Source: Thioploca sp.
Lineage (GTDB): Bacteria; Pseudomonadota; Gammaproteobacteria; Beggiatoales; Beggiatoaceae
DNA length: 58,231 bases
Direction: 5' to 3'
Assembly (NCBI GenBank): GCA_012032555.1
Contig: JAAUSR010000027.1
Coordinates: 1 to 58,231 of the forward strand
Shown: in pieces, positions 1 to 9,217 of the stretch
How the letters are laid out: each line of letters begins with the position of its first letter
Position numbering within the stretch: the stretch's first letter is position 1
Notes under the pieces: model-generated
The model's input: the letters and a program-made list of their open reading frames with translations, nothing else
Database searches by the model: none
What the model was told of the DNA's origin: nothing
Translations under genes and position numbers: made by a program

Positions 1-168
1 TCGGCAATGCCCCCGCCATCATGACTACGGTTCGGCATCTATGCCTAGGATTTTTTGATTTCGACTCTATCCCAGGTAGCCTTGCAAAAAAACGCCGCCA
101 AGCGAGTTGGAATGATAACTACCGTGCTAAATTGGTGTTTGGCAAGAAATTTTAATGCGGTGGCCCTG
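1..168 (+). mobile_element. 3' end of an IS element, ISAs1-like transposase tail plus terminal repeat
   Basis: From base 3 an open frame runs without a start (cut by the window edge) to TAA at 153-155, about 50 residues. It contains NAPAIMTTVRHL and ends with a basic stretch followed by SWNDNYRAKLVFG, which resembles the C-terminal tail of ISAs1/H-repeat type DDE transposases. A few bases after the stop the sequence gcggtggccctg (157-168) reads cagggccaccgc on the other strand, which fits a CAGGG-starting terminal inverted repeat as I remember it for this family. The left end lies outside the window, so I cannot tell whether the element is intact. It marks the left flank of the biosynthetic cluster. 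Family assignment is from memory of the tail pattern and is moderate only. Confidence 0.45.
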
Positions 169-553
169 GTCATCTGGATAACTTTATCGCAAGGAAGATA
201 AAAAAGTTATATTATTTTGAATGGGGCGTGTAAAATTTTTATAAAAATGTTTAGGTTTAGGCGTTGTGCAGTTATGTTCAAAAGGTGCTTAAGATTAAGC
301 TAATAAGCGCTTATGGCATCGTAGCTAATTGGCGTCGCTGCCAATCAAACCTAAACCCGTTGATGGCAGTGGATTGTAAGATACATTGAGAAACTAAGTG
401 CATCTTTGTACTGTGACAACTTGTGAAAAAAATTGGTTTGAAGAAGGATTTTTGCAGCAACGCAACTGATGCAGTTTGCCAACTTACCACATTCTATGCC
501 AGCGAAATTCCAATTGCCCCGGGGACGCAAGTAGATGATGGTTCTCTGGATGT
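169..553. other. intergenic stretch, no gene seen
   Basis: About 385 bases between the IS remnant and the broken monooxygenase. All frames are interrupted by stops; the minus-strand frame across 351-608 has no recognisable protein character. It may be eroded upstream sequence of the monooxygenase, but no FAD-binding GxGxxG pattern is readable in any frame. Confidence 0.4.
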
Positions 554-1087
554 TTGCATTATTATGGATGTATTTATCGGGCACCGTTATTAGCGCCCGG
601 TTCTTCACCTTATTTGGTATTACCCCATGCCAAAATTGAAAGAACTTTATTAGATCAAGCCTTAGCTAGTGGTCAAATTAAGTTAATTCAGCCAGCTAAA
701 GCGGTAAATTTAATTCGTCGTAGCCCAGAGGCTATCAGTGGAATTCGTTATCAAGATGAACAAGGTATTCATGAAGCTTATGCGCCGCTGGTTGTGGGTG
801 CGGATGGCCATAAATCAGTGGTTCGTGAACAAATGGGGGTCGAGGTAGCGGCTTATCACTACGACCACGCCTACTTAGGTCTAGAAGCCCAACGTCCGAC
901 TCACTACGAAAATGCGATGCGAGTTCATTTACATCCCGATGGTGGCATATTATTGATGCCTCGTCCAGACCGCGTGGGTGTCGGCGTGTTAGTTGCTGCC
1001 GACAGTGCCAATTACTGGTTAAAATTACCACATGAGAAAATCGATGTTGAAGTAAATGCTTATCATTATGACTATGCTTTTATTTAA
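554..1087 (+). pseudogene. FAD-dependent aromatic-ring monooxygenase (UbiH/PHBH fold), internal fragment
   Basis: The 177-residue frame matches the middle of class A flavin monooxygenases. It has the VVGADGHKSVVR segment, the conserved DG motif that binds FAD and NADPH in para-hydroxybenzoate-hydroxylase-type enzymes, preceded by an LERLLL-like helix (KIERTLLDQAL). The N-terminal dinucleotide fold (GxGxxG) and the C-terminal GDAAH region are absent, so only about 40% of the usual ~400 residues remains. The first in-frame start is a TTG, and a TGA lies six codons before it. The last ~13 residues repeat, in degenerate form, a segment about 70 codons upstream, after which stops accumulate. This is a dead gene. 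It may once have hydroxylated an aromatic intermediate of the adjacent cluster, but that is inference. Confidence 0.6.
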
Positions 1088-1111
1088 TTAGGTTTAGAAG
1101 TGTAACGTCCA
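1049..1111 (+). repeat. degenerate tandem copy of monooxygenase segment 842-898
   Basis: Bases 842-898 encode VEVAAYHYDHAYLGLEAQRP. Bases 1049-1111 read VEVNAYHYDYAFI-stop-LGLEV-stop-RP in the same frame. The two copies differ mostly at synonymous sites plus a six-base insertion and a CAA-to-TAA change, which points to an old internal duplication that has drifted, not a recent copying event. Confidence 0.55.
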
Positions 1112-1199
1112 AAACTTAATGGCGGTGGATTCCTACCGATGTCGTTTCCTTTTCCAAACAATTTGTTATACTACAAAGTATTAATGACGATGAAGTTTT

Positions 1200-2333
1200 A
1201 TGAATACCTTACATAGTATTATCATTAAACCTATTGGGTCTTTTTGCAATCTGAACTGCAAATACTGTTTTTATCTGGATAAACAACATTTGTACGCCGG
1301 TTCGCCATCTACCCATAAAATGGATGAACCCACTCTGGATAAACTCATTCAGCAATTGTTCAAATGCTCTAATCATCCGACTTTTGTGTGGCAAGGTGGC
1401 GAGCCCACGGTGATGGGCCTAGATTTTTTCCGTCACGCAGTAGCATTGCAAAAACACTATGCGAAAGGCCGAACTTTTTTCAATGCATTACAAACCCATG
1501 CTATGTTATTAAATGAAGATTGGGCCGATTTTCTTAAGCGAGAAAACTTCTTGGTAGGGGTTTCTCTAGATGGTCCACAACATGTGCATGACTGTTATCG
1601 CTTAGATCGTCAGGGCCATGGTACTTTTCACGCTGTTTTTGAGAACGCTAAAATGCTAGTGCAGCAAGAAGTGCCGGTAAATGTGCTGGCAACTATCACG
1701 GATTACTCAGTGCAATACCCCGAGGAAATTTATCAGTTTTTCACGGATAATGGATTTATTTTCATGCAATTTAGTCCAGTAGTAGAACCCGATTTCCAAC
1801 ATCCTCATCAAGCCGCACCGTTTTCCGTCACCGCGAAACAATATGGGCATTTCTTAACCAAAGTGTTTAAGTGTTGGCACCAAGACTTTGATTACCGCTA
1901 CCTCAAGCAAAAAACCTCCGTTCGTTTTTTCGATTCCCTGATGCACCGCTATGTTGGTATGGTACCGGATCACTGCGCTTTGCAGCAAAAATGCAATGTG
2001 TATCTCGTGGTAGAGCACAATGGTGATTTGTTCTCCTGCGATTTTCTGGTATCGGCAGAGACTCGCCTAGGAAATCTGCATGAAATCTCTTTGCAACAAG
2101 CGTTTAATTCACCCGCTCATATCGCTTTTGGCCTACGTAAAGCCAATTATGGCGAAGAGTGCCGACGTTGTCAGTGGTTGAAGTTGTGCTATGGTGGTTG
2201 TATTAAAGACCGACTTCATGATCCACGCGACCACGAGCATAATCATTTTTGCGAATCCTACCAATACTTTTTCGAGCGTGTGGATAGTCAATTTAAAGAA
2301 TTAGCTGATTTATACCGACGCTATTATCGTTAA
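1200..2333 (+). CDS. anaerobic sulfatase-maturating enzyme (radical SAM, SPASM domain)
   Basis: Converts the active-site Ser or Cys of a sulfatase to formylglycine, using S-adenosylmethionine and iron-sulfur clusters in the cytoplasm. The radical SAM triad is C16-x3-C20-x2-C23 near the N-terminus, followed by the GGEPT motif (~66-70). The auxiliary-cluster cysteines C259, C265, C280, C321, C324, C330, C334 and C351 have almost the same spacing I recall for the Clostridium enzyme anSMEcpe, and D281 directly after C280 corresponds to its proposed proton acceptor. Length (377 aa) is normal. ATG at 1200 gives the expected N-terminus just ahead of the triad. A TATACT box at 1167-1172 could be its -10 element. 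Its likely client is the Ser-type sulfatase at 17575-19827, in the facing operon. Confident. Confidence 0.92.
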   Translation: MNTLHSIIIKPIGSFCNLNCKYCFYLDKQHLYAGSPSTHKMDEPTLDKLIQQLFKCSNHPTFVWQGGEPTVMGLDFFRHAVALQKHYAKGRTFFNALQTHAMLLNEDWADFLKRENFLVGVSLDGPQHVHDCYRLDRQGHGTFHAVFENAKMLVQQEVPVNVLATITDYSVQYPEEIYQFFTDNGFIFMQFSPVVEPDFQHPHQAAPFSVTAKQYGHFLTKVFKCWHQDFDYRYLKQKTSVRFFDSLMHRYVGMVPDHCALQQKCNVYLVVEHNGDLFSCDFLVSAETRLGNLHEISLQQAFNSPAHIAFGLRKANYGEECRRCQWLKLCYGGCIKDRLHDPRDHEHNHFCESYQYFFERVDSQFKELADLYRRYYR

Positions 2334-2435
2334 TTGCTAATTGATAATCCTTGAGCTTGATTGCAAGTGTAATGCTGTGTTAGATTACCAAAAATAAAAA
2401 ATTTAGCTTTAATATAAAATTTCTATGGGAAGTTA

Positions 2436-4034
2436 ATGTACATGTCTGATTCTACAATAACTCCTGTGGCTAACCGTGATTCCGCATTCTGGCAAAGCAT
2501 CCGGGCGAATCTGGCGCTACAACACCAAACGCCAATTATTACGCCGTGTCCCCGTGATGGTGCACCGCTGCCTTTATCTTTTGCCCAGGAGCGACTGTGG
2601 CGGGTAGAACAGGTACATCCCGGTACCACGGCTCACAATTTGTGTGCGGCGTTTCGTTTGCGTGGATTGTTAGATGTGGTAGCATTGGAACATAGCTTAA
2701 ATACCGTGATTGCACGTCACGAAATTCTACATACTTGTTTTCAGGTCATTGCGGGGCAACCAGCCCAAATTATCGTCCCACCTCCTGAGCAGATACTCTC
2801 CTGGGTGGATTTGCGCAGTCAGTTACTCACCCAATCGGAAATGGAAATTCACCGTTTAGCGGGCGAAGAAGCTCGGAAACCATTTGATTTGGAACGCGGG
2901 CCGTTGTGGCGATTCAAGTTACTACATCTGGCTGATAACGATTATGTACTGGTGCGCACTATCCATCATCTGATTAATGATCGCTGGTCGGATAGCCTAT
3001 TTTTGCGAGAACTAAGTGCCGGTTATGAAGCATTTTGCTGTGATCAACCCCCCGCATTGGAACCGCTTCCCATCCAGTACGCGGATTTTGCCATCTTTCA
3101 ACGTAACAACTTGCAAGGCGAGCGATACACTAAACAAATTGAATACTGGCAACAACGTTTAGCTAATGACCCACCCCTGTTGCAATTACCGGTGGATTTT
3201 TCTAGTTCTACCCCGTCTTACCAGGGGGCAGCCGCTTATTTAGACTTTTCCCCAACATTAGTCGCCAAGCTCAAAAGCAACTTTGGTCAGCGAGCGGGGG
3301 CGTCGTTTTTTACCACCCTGTTAACCGGTTTTTTAGCGCTGCTGTACCGCTATTCGCGGCAGACCGACATGGTGTTGGCCTCACCAGTGGCGGGTCGTTA
3401 CCGCCCTGAAACGCGCGGTCTTATTGGTTTTTTTAACAATATATTGATGTTACGCAATAACTTGGATGGCAATCCTAGCTTGCGTGAATTGCTGGCGCGT
3501 GTCAACGATACCATAGCAGCGGCACAACACCACCAGGATCTGCCCTTGCAAGATCTTGCAGAAATCTTGAGACTCCCTGACGCAGTATTGTCGCGAGTCA
3601 TGTTTGCATTGCAAAATGTACCAAGTCACCCAGAACGGCTGGGAAATATCGAGATTACTACGGTAAACATCGAAGAAAGCATCGCTAATTTCGATTTATT
3701 TCTGTCGCTACGTCAACTCCCCGCAGGCAAACTGACTGCTATTGCTCGCTACAAAACCGCTTTGTTCCAAGCTAATACGGTGACAACTCTATTGGTCGAG
3801 TACCTCGCCACCTTGCAAACTATGCTGGATAACCCGGAACAACACTTAGATGATTTACCTCCCTTACAAGCCTCGCAGCTGCCGCAACAAATGACCACAG
3901 ATATTGTCTATGTTGCGCCGCGCACCGAAACTGAGCGCCGTATTGCTGATATTTGGCAGATGATACTCAAAGTGGAATTGGTAGGAATTGATACAAACTT
4001 TTTCGAGGCCGGTGGGCGTTCGCTAGCATGGTAG
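2436..4034 (+). CDS. NRPS condensation domain with N-terminal half of a peptidyl carrier domain
   Basis: A 532-residue frame. Residues ~40-450 form a condensation domain: PLSFAQERLW (core C1), the active-site motif HHLINDRW (H177, H178, D182; the usual glycine of HHxxxDG is Arg183), and IGFFNNIL (C5-like). Catalytic His and Asp are kept, so amide or ester bond formation is plausible. Residues ~490-532 begin a carrier domain (FFEAGGRSLA) and the frame then breaks at TGG-TAG around 4025-4032; the missing helices continue one frame back at 4028-4258. Restoring one base gives a 607-residue C-PCP protein. No adenylation domain is present here, so the amine partner must be free (VibH-like) or loaded by another enzyme. 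An upstream gap of 102 bases with AT-rich sequence could hold a separate promoter. Confidence 0.88.
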   Translation: MYMSDSTITPVANRDSAFWQSIRANLALQHQTPIITPCPRDGAPLPLSFAQERLWRVEQVHPGTTAHNLCAAFRLRGLLDVVALEHSLNTVIARHEILHTCFQVIAGQPAQIIVPPPEQILSWVDLRSQLLTQSEMEIHRLAGEEARKPFDLERGPLWRFKLLHLADNDYVLVRTIHHLINDRWSDSLFLRELSAGYEAFCCDQPPALEPLPIQYADFAIFQRNNLQGERYTKQIEYWQQRLANDPPLLQLPVDFSSSTPSYQGAAAYLDFSPTLVAKLKSNFGQRAGASFFTTLLTGFLALLYRYSRQTDMVLASPVAGRYRPETRGLIGFFNNILMLRNNLDGNPSLRELLARVNDTIAAAQHHQDLPLQDLAEILRLPDAVLSRVMFALQNVPSHPERLGNIEITTVNIEESIANFDLFLSLRQLPAGKLTAIARYKTALFQANTVTTLLVEYLATLQTMLDNPEQHLDDLPPLQASQLPQQMTTDIVYVAPRTETERRIADIWQMILKVELVGIDTNFFEAGGRSLAW

Positions 4035-4258
4035 AATTGTGTGCTCGCTTGAGCCAATCTTTTGGATTGGAAATTCCGGTAACGGGACTCATTGCTAATC
4101 CTACTGTGAGCAGCATGGCTCGTTATCTGGAACAATTGACTGCTGTAGCCCAATCCAAAACCACTACTGGATCGCTATTCAATACGGCTGCTAAGCAAAA
4201 AGCCGCCTTGAGCCGGCAGCGGCAACTGGCGCAACTGAGACGTAAACCCAATGTCTGA
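4028..4258 (+). CDS. C-terminal half of the peptidyl carrier domain (frame-shifted continuation)
   Basis: Continues the C-PCP gene in the -1 frame: MVELCARLSQSFGLEIPV followed by NPTVSSMARYLEQL is the helix II-III part of a phosphopantetheine carrier domain, directly following GGRSLA of the preceding frame. The ATG at 4028 has no ribosome-binding site of its own and lies inside the domain, so this is not a separate gene. The tail after ~residue 45 (about 30 residues, rich in Lys, Arg and Gln) looks like a docking or linker segment. It ends 25 bases before the polyketide synthase start. Confidence 0.75.
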   Translation: MVELCARLSQSFGLEIPVTGLIANPTVSSMARYLEQLTAVAQSKTTTGSLFNTAAKQKAALSRQRQLAQLRRKPNV

Positions 4259-4282
4259 TTTCAAGCTGAGGAGACTGAATAA

Positions 4283-6442
4283 ATGGATGAACTGTATATC
4301 CAGGAAGATACATTAGAACCTATTGCTATTATCGGTATGGCTGGTCGTTTTCCCGGTGCGAAAAACCTTGAGGAATTCTGGTGTAACTTGCGTGACGGAG
4401 TGGAATCTATCACGTTCTTCAGTGATGAAGAAGCTATTGCTGCCGGTACTGATCCGGAACTGTTGAAAAATCCAGCTTTCGTCAAAGCTCATGGCGTGCT
4501 AGGCGATATGGAATTATTCGATGCGACTTTCTTTGATATGAGTCCACGCGATGCTAAACTTCTCGACCCACAACATCGAATTTATTTGGAATGTGCTTGG
4601 GAATCCTTAGAAGATGCGGGCTATAACCCGGAAACTTACGTGGGCAGAATTGGAGTGTACGCCGGAACTTCGTTTAGCACCTATCTATTACGCAATATTT
4701 TACCCAATAAACTGGTAAATTTTCCCACAATTGACCGCCTAGAAATGGCCCTTACCAACCATAAAGATACCATGCCCATGCGTGTGTCGTTTCACATGAA
4801 CCTCACCGGGCCTAGCATTTGTGTTGGTACCACCTGTTCTACCGCGTTAGTGGCAGTGCATTTAGCTTGCCAAGCATTGTGGACTTATCAATGTGACATG
4901 GCGATTGTCGGAGCCAGTTTTTTGCGCGTACCCTCCAAAGAAGGTTATCTGTTCCAGGAAGGCATGATTTATTCACCGGACGGTCATTTACGTACCTTCG
5001 ACATTAAAAGCAAAGGTATTGTTACCGGTGCTGGTACCGGCAACGTGGTGCTCAAGCTTCTCAGTCAAGCACTCGCCGATGGTGATAACATCCACGCCGT
5101 GATCAAAGCCACAGCTCTAAACAACGATGGTTCCACTAAAGTCGGCTATACTGCTCCGAGTATCGGGGGTCAAGCCGAGGTGATTAGTGAAGCCATGTCC
5201 CTGGCTGGTGTCACTGCTGAAACAATGACTTTCATCGAAACTCATGGTACTGGTACGGAATTAGGTGATCCGGTGGAAATAGCAGCACTAAAAAAAGCCT
5301 TCCGAATGACTGCTAGCGATGCGGATGCATTACCCAAACACTACTGTGGCCTGGCTTCTACCAAGCCTAATATTGGTCATCTCAACCATGCTGCTGGGAT
5401 TGCTAGCCTGATTAAGACTATTTTAGCGCTCAAGCATAAACAAATTCCACCCACCATCAATTTTGAAACCCCTAATCCCAAACTCGGTTTAGAAGATAGC
5501 CCGTTTTATATCAATGATCGCTTAAGCGACTGGATACCACCGCCGGGCTTACCACGTCGTGCTGGTGTCAACGGTTTTGGCATTGGTGGGACTAATGCCC
5601 ATGTGGTGGTAGAAGAAGCCCCAGAACTTGAAGCTTCGGGACCATCGCGTGCCTGGCAAGTCATTCTGATTTCAGCTAAAACCAGTACTGCTTTAGATAC
5701 CCTATCAGCTAACTTGGCTCGGCATCTACGTCAGTTTTCCCATCTAAACCTAGCGGATCTGGCGTATACCCTCAATGTAGGTCGCAAACCCCTACCATTC
5801 CGCCGCATGGTGCTATGCCAAACCTTGGAACAAGCAGCGGCAGCGCTGGAGAGTCACGATCCCAAACGAATGACCAACAGTAGACACCCCGGCGGTGAAC
5901 GCCCGGTGACATTCATGTTTTCTGGCCAGGGTTCTCAGTATGTTAACATGGCGCGGGAACTTTACAATACCGAAGCGGTATTTCGCCAACACCTGGATCG
6001 TTGTTTCGAGATTGGCGCAAATCAGGGTTTAAAGCTACGCGAAATTCTCTACCCCCATAACGAGCTGAATGATACCGCTAACGTCCAACTTCAGCAAACC
6101 GCAGTGACACAACCAGCGCTATTCGCAATAGAATACGCCTTGGCGCAAATGTGGATGACGTGGGGAATTTACCCGGAATCGATGATTGGTCATAGTATCG
6201 GTGAATATGTAGCAGCTTGTGTGGCTGGGGTATTTTCTCTAGAAGATGCTTTGGCTTTGGTAATTACCCGTGGTCGGATGATGCAGGAAATGCCCACCGG
6301 AGCCATGCTTTCAGTGGCACTACCAGAGGCTGAAATTGTACCACTGTTGGGTAACGATTTAGCGCTGTGCGTACTTAATGGCCCGGCACAATGTGTGGTC
6401 GGTGGTGAAACCACGGCAGTCGATCTTCTAGACAAAAACTGA
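4283..6442 (+). CDS. polyketide synthase, ketosynthase and most of the acyltransferase
   Basis: Type I modular PKS. Ketosynthase, residues ~12-440: active-site Cys185 in GTTCSTALVAVH (instead of the common DTACSSS), His321 in ETHGTGTELGDP and His366 in NIGHLNHAAG, so the Cys-His-His set is complete. Acyltransferase starts ~residue 545 (FMFSGQGSQY) with nucleophile Ser638 in GHSIGE. The frame ends at TGA 6440-6442 in the middle of the acyltransferase. An AAAAA run at 6434-6438 precedes it; six A would continue straight into the next frame as LLDKKLTAQSVDCRRL, which is the expected acyltransferase sequence. Restored, KS-AT-ACP-TE is 1293 residues. The start ATG 4283 follows GGAG at 4270-4273. 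There is no ketoreductase or dehydratase, so one unreduced two-carbon extension is expected. Confidence 0.9.
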   Translation: MDELYIQEDTLEPIAIIGMAGRFPGAKNLEEFWCNLRDGVESITFFSDEEAIAAGTDPELLKNPAFVKAHGVLGDMELFDATFFDMSPRDAKLLDPQHRIYLECAWESLEDAGYNPETYVGRIGVYAGTSFSTYLLRNILPNKLVNFPTIDRLEMALTNHKDTMPMRVSFHMNLTGPSICVGTTCSTALVAVHLACQALWTYQCDMAIVGASFLRVPSKEGYLFQEGMIYSPDGHLRTFDIKSKGIVTGAGTGNVVLKLLSQALADGDNIHAVIKATALNNDGSTKVGYTAPSIGGQAEVISEAMSLAGVTAETMTFIETHGTGTELGDPVEIAALKKAFRMTASDADALPKHYCGLASTKPNIGHLNHAAGIASLIKTILALKHKQIPPTINFETPNPKLGLEDSPFYINDRLSDWIPPPGLPRRAGVNGFGIGGTNAHVVVEEAPELEASGPSRAWQVILISAKTSTALDTLSANLARHLRQFSHLNLADLAYTLNVGRKPLPFRRMVLCQTLEQAAAALESHDPKRMTNSRHPGGERPVTFMFSGQGSQYVNMARELYNTEAVFRQHLDRCFEIGANQGLKLREILYPHNELNDTANVQLQQTAVTQPALFAIEYALAQMWMTWGIYPESMIGHSIGEYVAACVAGVFSLEDALALVITRGRMMQEMPTGAMLSVALPEAEIVPLLGNDLALCVLNGPAQCVVGGETTAVDLLDKN

Positions 6443-6453
6443 CTGCACAAAGT

Positions 6454-8163
6454 GTGGATTGCCGTCGCCTCTATACTTCACATGCTTTCCATTCGCCGAT
6501 GATGGCGCCAATGATGGCAGCATTTACTCAACAGGTAGCGCAAATGCTGCGGCATCCTCCTCAAATACCTTATATTTCCAATGTTACTGGTACCTGGATT
6601 ACACCAGAACAAGCCATGGACCCGACTTACTGGGCGCAGCATCTACGTCACCCAGTACGTTTTGCAGCTGGTGTACAAGGGTTACTTCAAGATTCACGGC
6701 GAGTGTTGTTGGAAGTTGGACCAGGTCGTACTTTAAGTACGCTTGTTAAACAGCAGACTACCGATCCGGCAGCATACACCGTGTTGACTTCCGTGCGCCA
6801 TCCTCAAGAAAATACCGCCGATGAAGCTTTTTTGCTGAATACCCTAGGCCGATTATGGCTTGCCGGGATACTGGTAGACTGGCCCGCGTTTTATACCGAA
6901 CAAAAACGCCGGCGGTTGCCCTTGCCCACTTATCCCTTCGAGCGAAAGCGTTACTGGATAGACCCGCCCCAGCCTGGTGAAGGTATCGGTGTTGACAAAC
7001 CACAACTGTCGCTATCCATGCTGGGTAGAGATAACCTAGAAGCAGATGAAACAGATGCGGCTAGTTTTACCGAATATGTTGCGCCACGTAACGCTAAGGA
7101 AGAAAAAATTGCTGCAGTTTGGCGTGATGTACTTAATCTCAGGCGTATCGGAATTCACGATAATTTCTTCGAGTTAGGCGGTAGTTCGTTGCTAGGCAGC
7201 CGCGTGGTAGCAGAACTGTGCAAGGCCATGAATATCGAATTGTCGGTGCCTACCTTTTTGAATGCCCCCACCATAGCAGAACTGGCTGAACTTATTGAAG
7301 ATCGTCCAGAAGAGTCGGAACTGACAGCTAAACCAGCCGCCGCTAAAATAGCGCCATTGCCAGTGATTACCGTTAAACTGCGTGGCGGTGATGATCGCCA
7401 GCCACCGCTGTTTCTGGTACATGCCATTGATGGGTTTGTGTTTTTTTACCGAGATTTAGCTAATGCTTTGGCCCCAGGGCGGCGGGTATACGCTTTTCAG
7501 GCTCAAGGGCTGGAACCGGACACCGCACCACTTACTAGTATTGAAGACATGGCAACCTGGTATCTTAAAGCCTTGCGCAGTATCCAAGCACAAGGGCCTT
7601 ACCGATTAGGTGGGGTCTCCTTTGGCGGTGCAGTTGCGTTGGAAATGGCACAGCAGTTACGCGCTGCCGGTGAGTTGGTCCAAATACTCTTCCTGAGCGA
7701 CACACCACCCACAGATTACATGTTGTTTAATCTGAAAGATGATACTGCTATCCTGCAATTTGTGGTTAAGTACCTATTGAAATGGGACGATAGCGGAATA
7801 AAGTGGGATATTTTGCGCGAGCAATCACTCGAAACGCAAGTGAAAAATTTACTGACGCAACCTCTTCATGCAGAAACACCGTTCAGCTTAAGTGCCAACA
7901 TGTTGCAGCGGTTGGTGTACGTCATTAGAACTCACCAGCAAGCCCTACGTGCCTACACTCCTAAACCTTATATGGGCAGAATGGTTTTCTTCCGTCCTAC
8001 CGAGGCACTAGAAAATGCACAACTAGGTGCTGCTGAACAATTCTGGCTACGGTTTGCACAAGGCGGCATGGAAATTAACAATGTGCCTGGCAATCATCTG
8101 AGCATGAACTTCCAGCCTAACGTGCAGACTGTGGCAAACGATTTAAATCGGCATCTTGGATAA
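6454..8163 (+). CDS. polyketide synthase continuation: end of acyltransferase, acyl carrier protein, thioesterase
   Basis: Same gene as the KS-AT frame, resumed after the homopolymer break (in frame from 6439; the GTG at 6454 is not a convincing start). It begins with RRLYTSHAFHSPMM; the HAFH motif is the known signature for malonyl-CoA rather than methylmalonyl-CoA. An ACP follows at residues ~205-290, with phosphopantetheine attachment Ser245 in FFELGGSSLLG. Residues ~310-569 are a type I thioesterase: PLFLVHAIDG, nucleophile Ser389 in GGVSFGG, and a C-terminal NHLSM histidine. This is therefore a terminating module that releases the product by hydrolysis, cyclisation or transfer to an amine. 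It is followed at short distance by the O-methyltransferase gene. Confidence 0.9.
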   Translation: MDCRRLYTSHAFHSPMMAPMMAAFTQQVAQMLRHPPQIPYISNVTGTWITPEQAMDPTYWAQHLRHPVRFAAGVQGLLQDSRRVLLEVGPGRTLSTLVKQQTTDPAAYTVLTSVRHPQENTADEAFLLNTLGRLWLAGILVDWPAFYTEQKRRRLPLPTYPFERKRYWIDPPQPGEGIGVDKPQLSLSMLGRDNLEADETDAASFTEYVAPRNAKEEKIAAVWRDVLNLRRIGIHDNFFELGGSSLLGSRVVAELCKAMNIELSVPTFLNAPTIAELAELIEDRPEESELTAKPAAAKIAPLPVITVKLRGGDDRQPPLFLVHAIDGFVFFYRDLANALAPGRRVYAFQAQGLEPDTAPLTSIEDMATWYLKALRSIQAQGPYRLGGVSFGGAVALEMAQQLRAAGELVQILFLSDTPPTDYMLFNLKDDTAILQFVVKYLLKWDDSGIKWDILREQSLETQVKNLLTQPLHAETPFSLSANMLQRLVYVIRTHQQALRAYTPKPYMGRMVFFRPTEALENAQLGAAEQFWLRFAQGGMEINNVPGNHLSMNFQPNVQTVANDLNRHLG

Positions 8164-8170
8164 ATACATC

Positions 8171-9217
8171 ATGAATGATCTTTTTACTCAAATTACCGGC
8201 ATGGAGCAAGCGCCACCACGCGAACGGGTGTTGTTACTAACAAATGCTTTTGTCCTGTCACAATGTGTTTTTACCGCCACCGAACTGGGGATTGCTGATT
8301 TGTTAGACACCGGGGCTCAATCCTGTGATGAACTAGCTATCCAAACTCAAACCCATCGGGACACGCTTTATCGCCTATTACGTCTATTAGCAGATTTAGG
8401 AATCTTTGCAGAAACTGAACCCGGTATATTTCAAAATACCCCTATGTCAGAATGTCTGCAAGACAAAACTACGCCTGGTGTAGTCCGCAATTTTGTGTTA
8501 TTACGTGCCAAAGAAACCCTACCCTGGACTAACCTAAGCTACAGTGTACGCACCGGACAAAGTGCCTTTGAACAAATGTACGGTATGTCGCGCTATACGT
8601 ACCTGCGACAAAATCCTAAGCTCAACCAGTTGTTTAACCAAGCGATGGGAGATTTGACCACAATCCACAATAGCGTAGTGCTAGCAGGCTATGATTTTTC
8701 CAGTGCACAGTCCATCACAGATATTGGCGGGGGACGGGGTAGTTTACTAGCTGCTATCCTAGAAAAATATCCGAACATGCGGGGATTGTTGTTGGAACAG
8801 GATGGGGTTATCGAAGAAGCACAACAGTTTTTACAAAGTAAGGGAGTGCTGGCGCGTTGCCAACTGGTAGGGGGAGATTTTTTCCACCAAATACCGGCCG
8901 GTGGGGATATCTACCTGTTAAAGCATGTGTTGCATAATTGGGATGACTCGCAAGCGCTGCGGATTTTGCAAGCCTGTCGACAGGTTATGAGTGGTTCAGA
9001 AACACTGCTGATTATTGAGAGAGTGATGCCGATTGATTCTTCCTTACGTAACAAAATGCTCGATCTGAATATGCTGGTGATGTTAGCTGCTGGCAAATTA
9101 CGTAGCGAAGCGGAATTTAAAGATATATTACGACAAGCTGATTTCCGGCTGCAGCGGGTGATTGCCACGGAATCTGAATTGGGTATTATCGAAGCCGTAC
9201 CGGAGAGGAAAAATTGA
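8171..9217 (+). CDS. SAM-dependent O-methyltransferase (plant caffeate/acetylserotonin-type family)
   Basis: Transfers a methyl group from SAM to a hydroxyl, typically a phenol or enol in secondary metabolism. An N-terminal winged-helix dimerisation domain (FTATELGIADLLD, DTLYRLLRLLADLGIF, residues ~25-85) is followed by the Rossmann domain with glycine motif DIGGGRGSL (~180) and the family-typical LLKHVLHNWDD (~255), whose His is the catalytic base in known members. The frame is open from a TTG at 8156, but ATG 8171 is the better start; it lies 7 bases after the PKS stop, so translation is probably coupled. 348 aa is a normal length. Just after the stop the same frame reads a weak echo of the C-terminal segment (KEILFLNDIKLQRVS). 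Confidence 0.88.
   Translation: MNDLFTQITGMEQAPPRERVLLLTNAFVLSQCVFTATELGIADLLDTGAQSCDELAIQTQTHRDTLYRLLRLLADLGIFAETEPGIFQNTPMSECLQDKTTPGVVRNFVLLRAKETLPWTNLSYSVRTGQSAFEQMYGMSRYTYLRQNPKLNQLFNQAMGDLTTIHNSVVLAGYDFSSAQSITDIGGGRGSLLAAILEKYPNMRGLLLEQDGVIEEAQQFLQSKGVLARCQLVGGDFFHQIPAGGDIYLLKHVLHNWDDSQALRILQACRQVMSGSETLLIIERVMPIDSSLRNKMLDLNMLVMLAAGKLRSEAEFKDILRQADFRLQRVIATESELGIIEAVPERKN

Noticed and set aside
351-608. Minus-strand 85-codon ORF near the left edge
   Set aside because: Overlaps the monooxygenase remnant on the other strand and shows no protein-like pattern.
6430-6460. Programmed -1 frameshifting at C-AAA-AAC in the PKS gene
   Set aside because: The -1 direction fits, but the heptamer is not a full X-XXY-YYZ slippery site, no obvious downstream pseudoknot is seen, and similar breaks in five other genes make an indel the simpler explanation.
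8156-8170. TTG 8156 as the methyltransferase start
   Set aside because: Overlaps the PKS stop and adds only five residues; ATG 8171 is a normal start at coupling distance.
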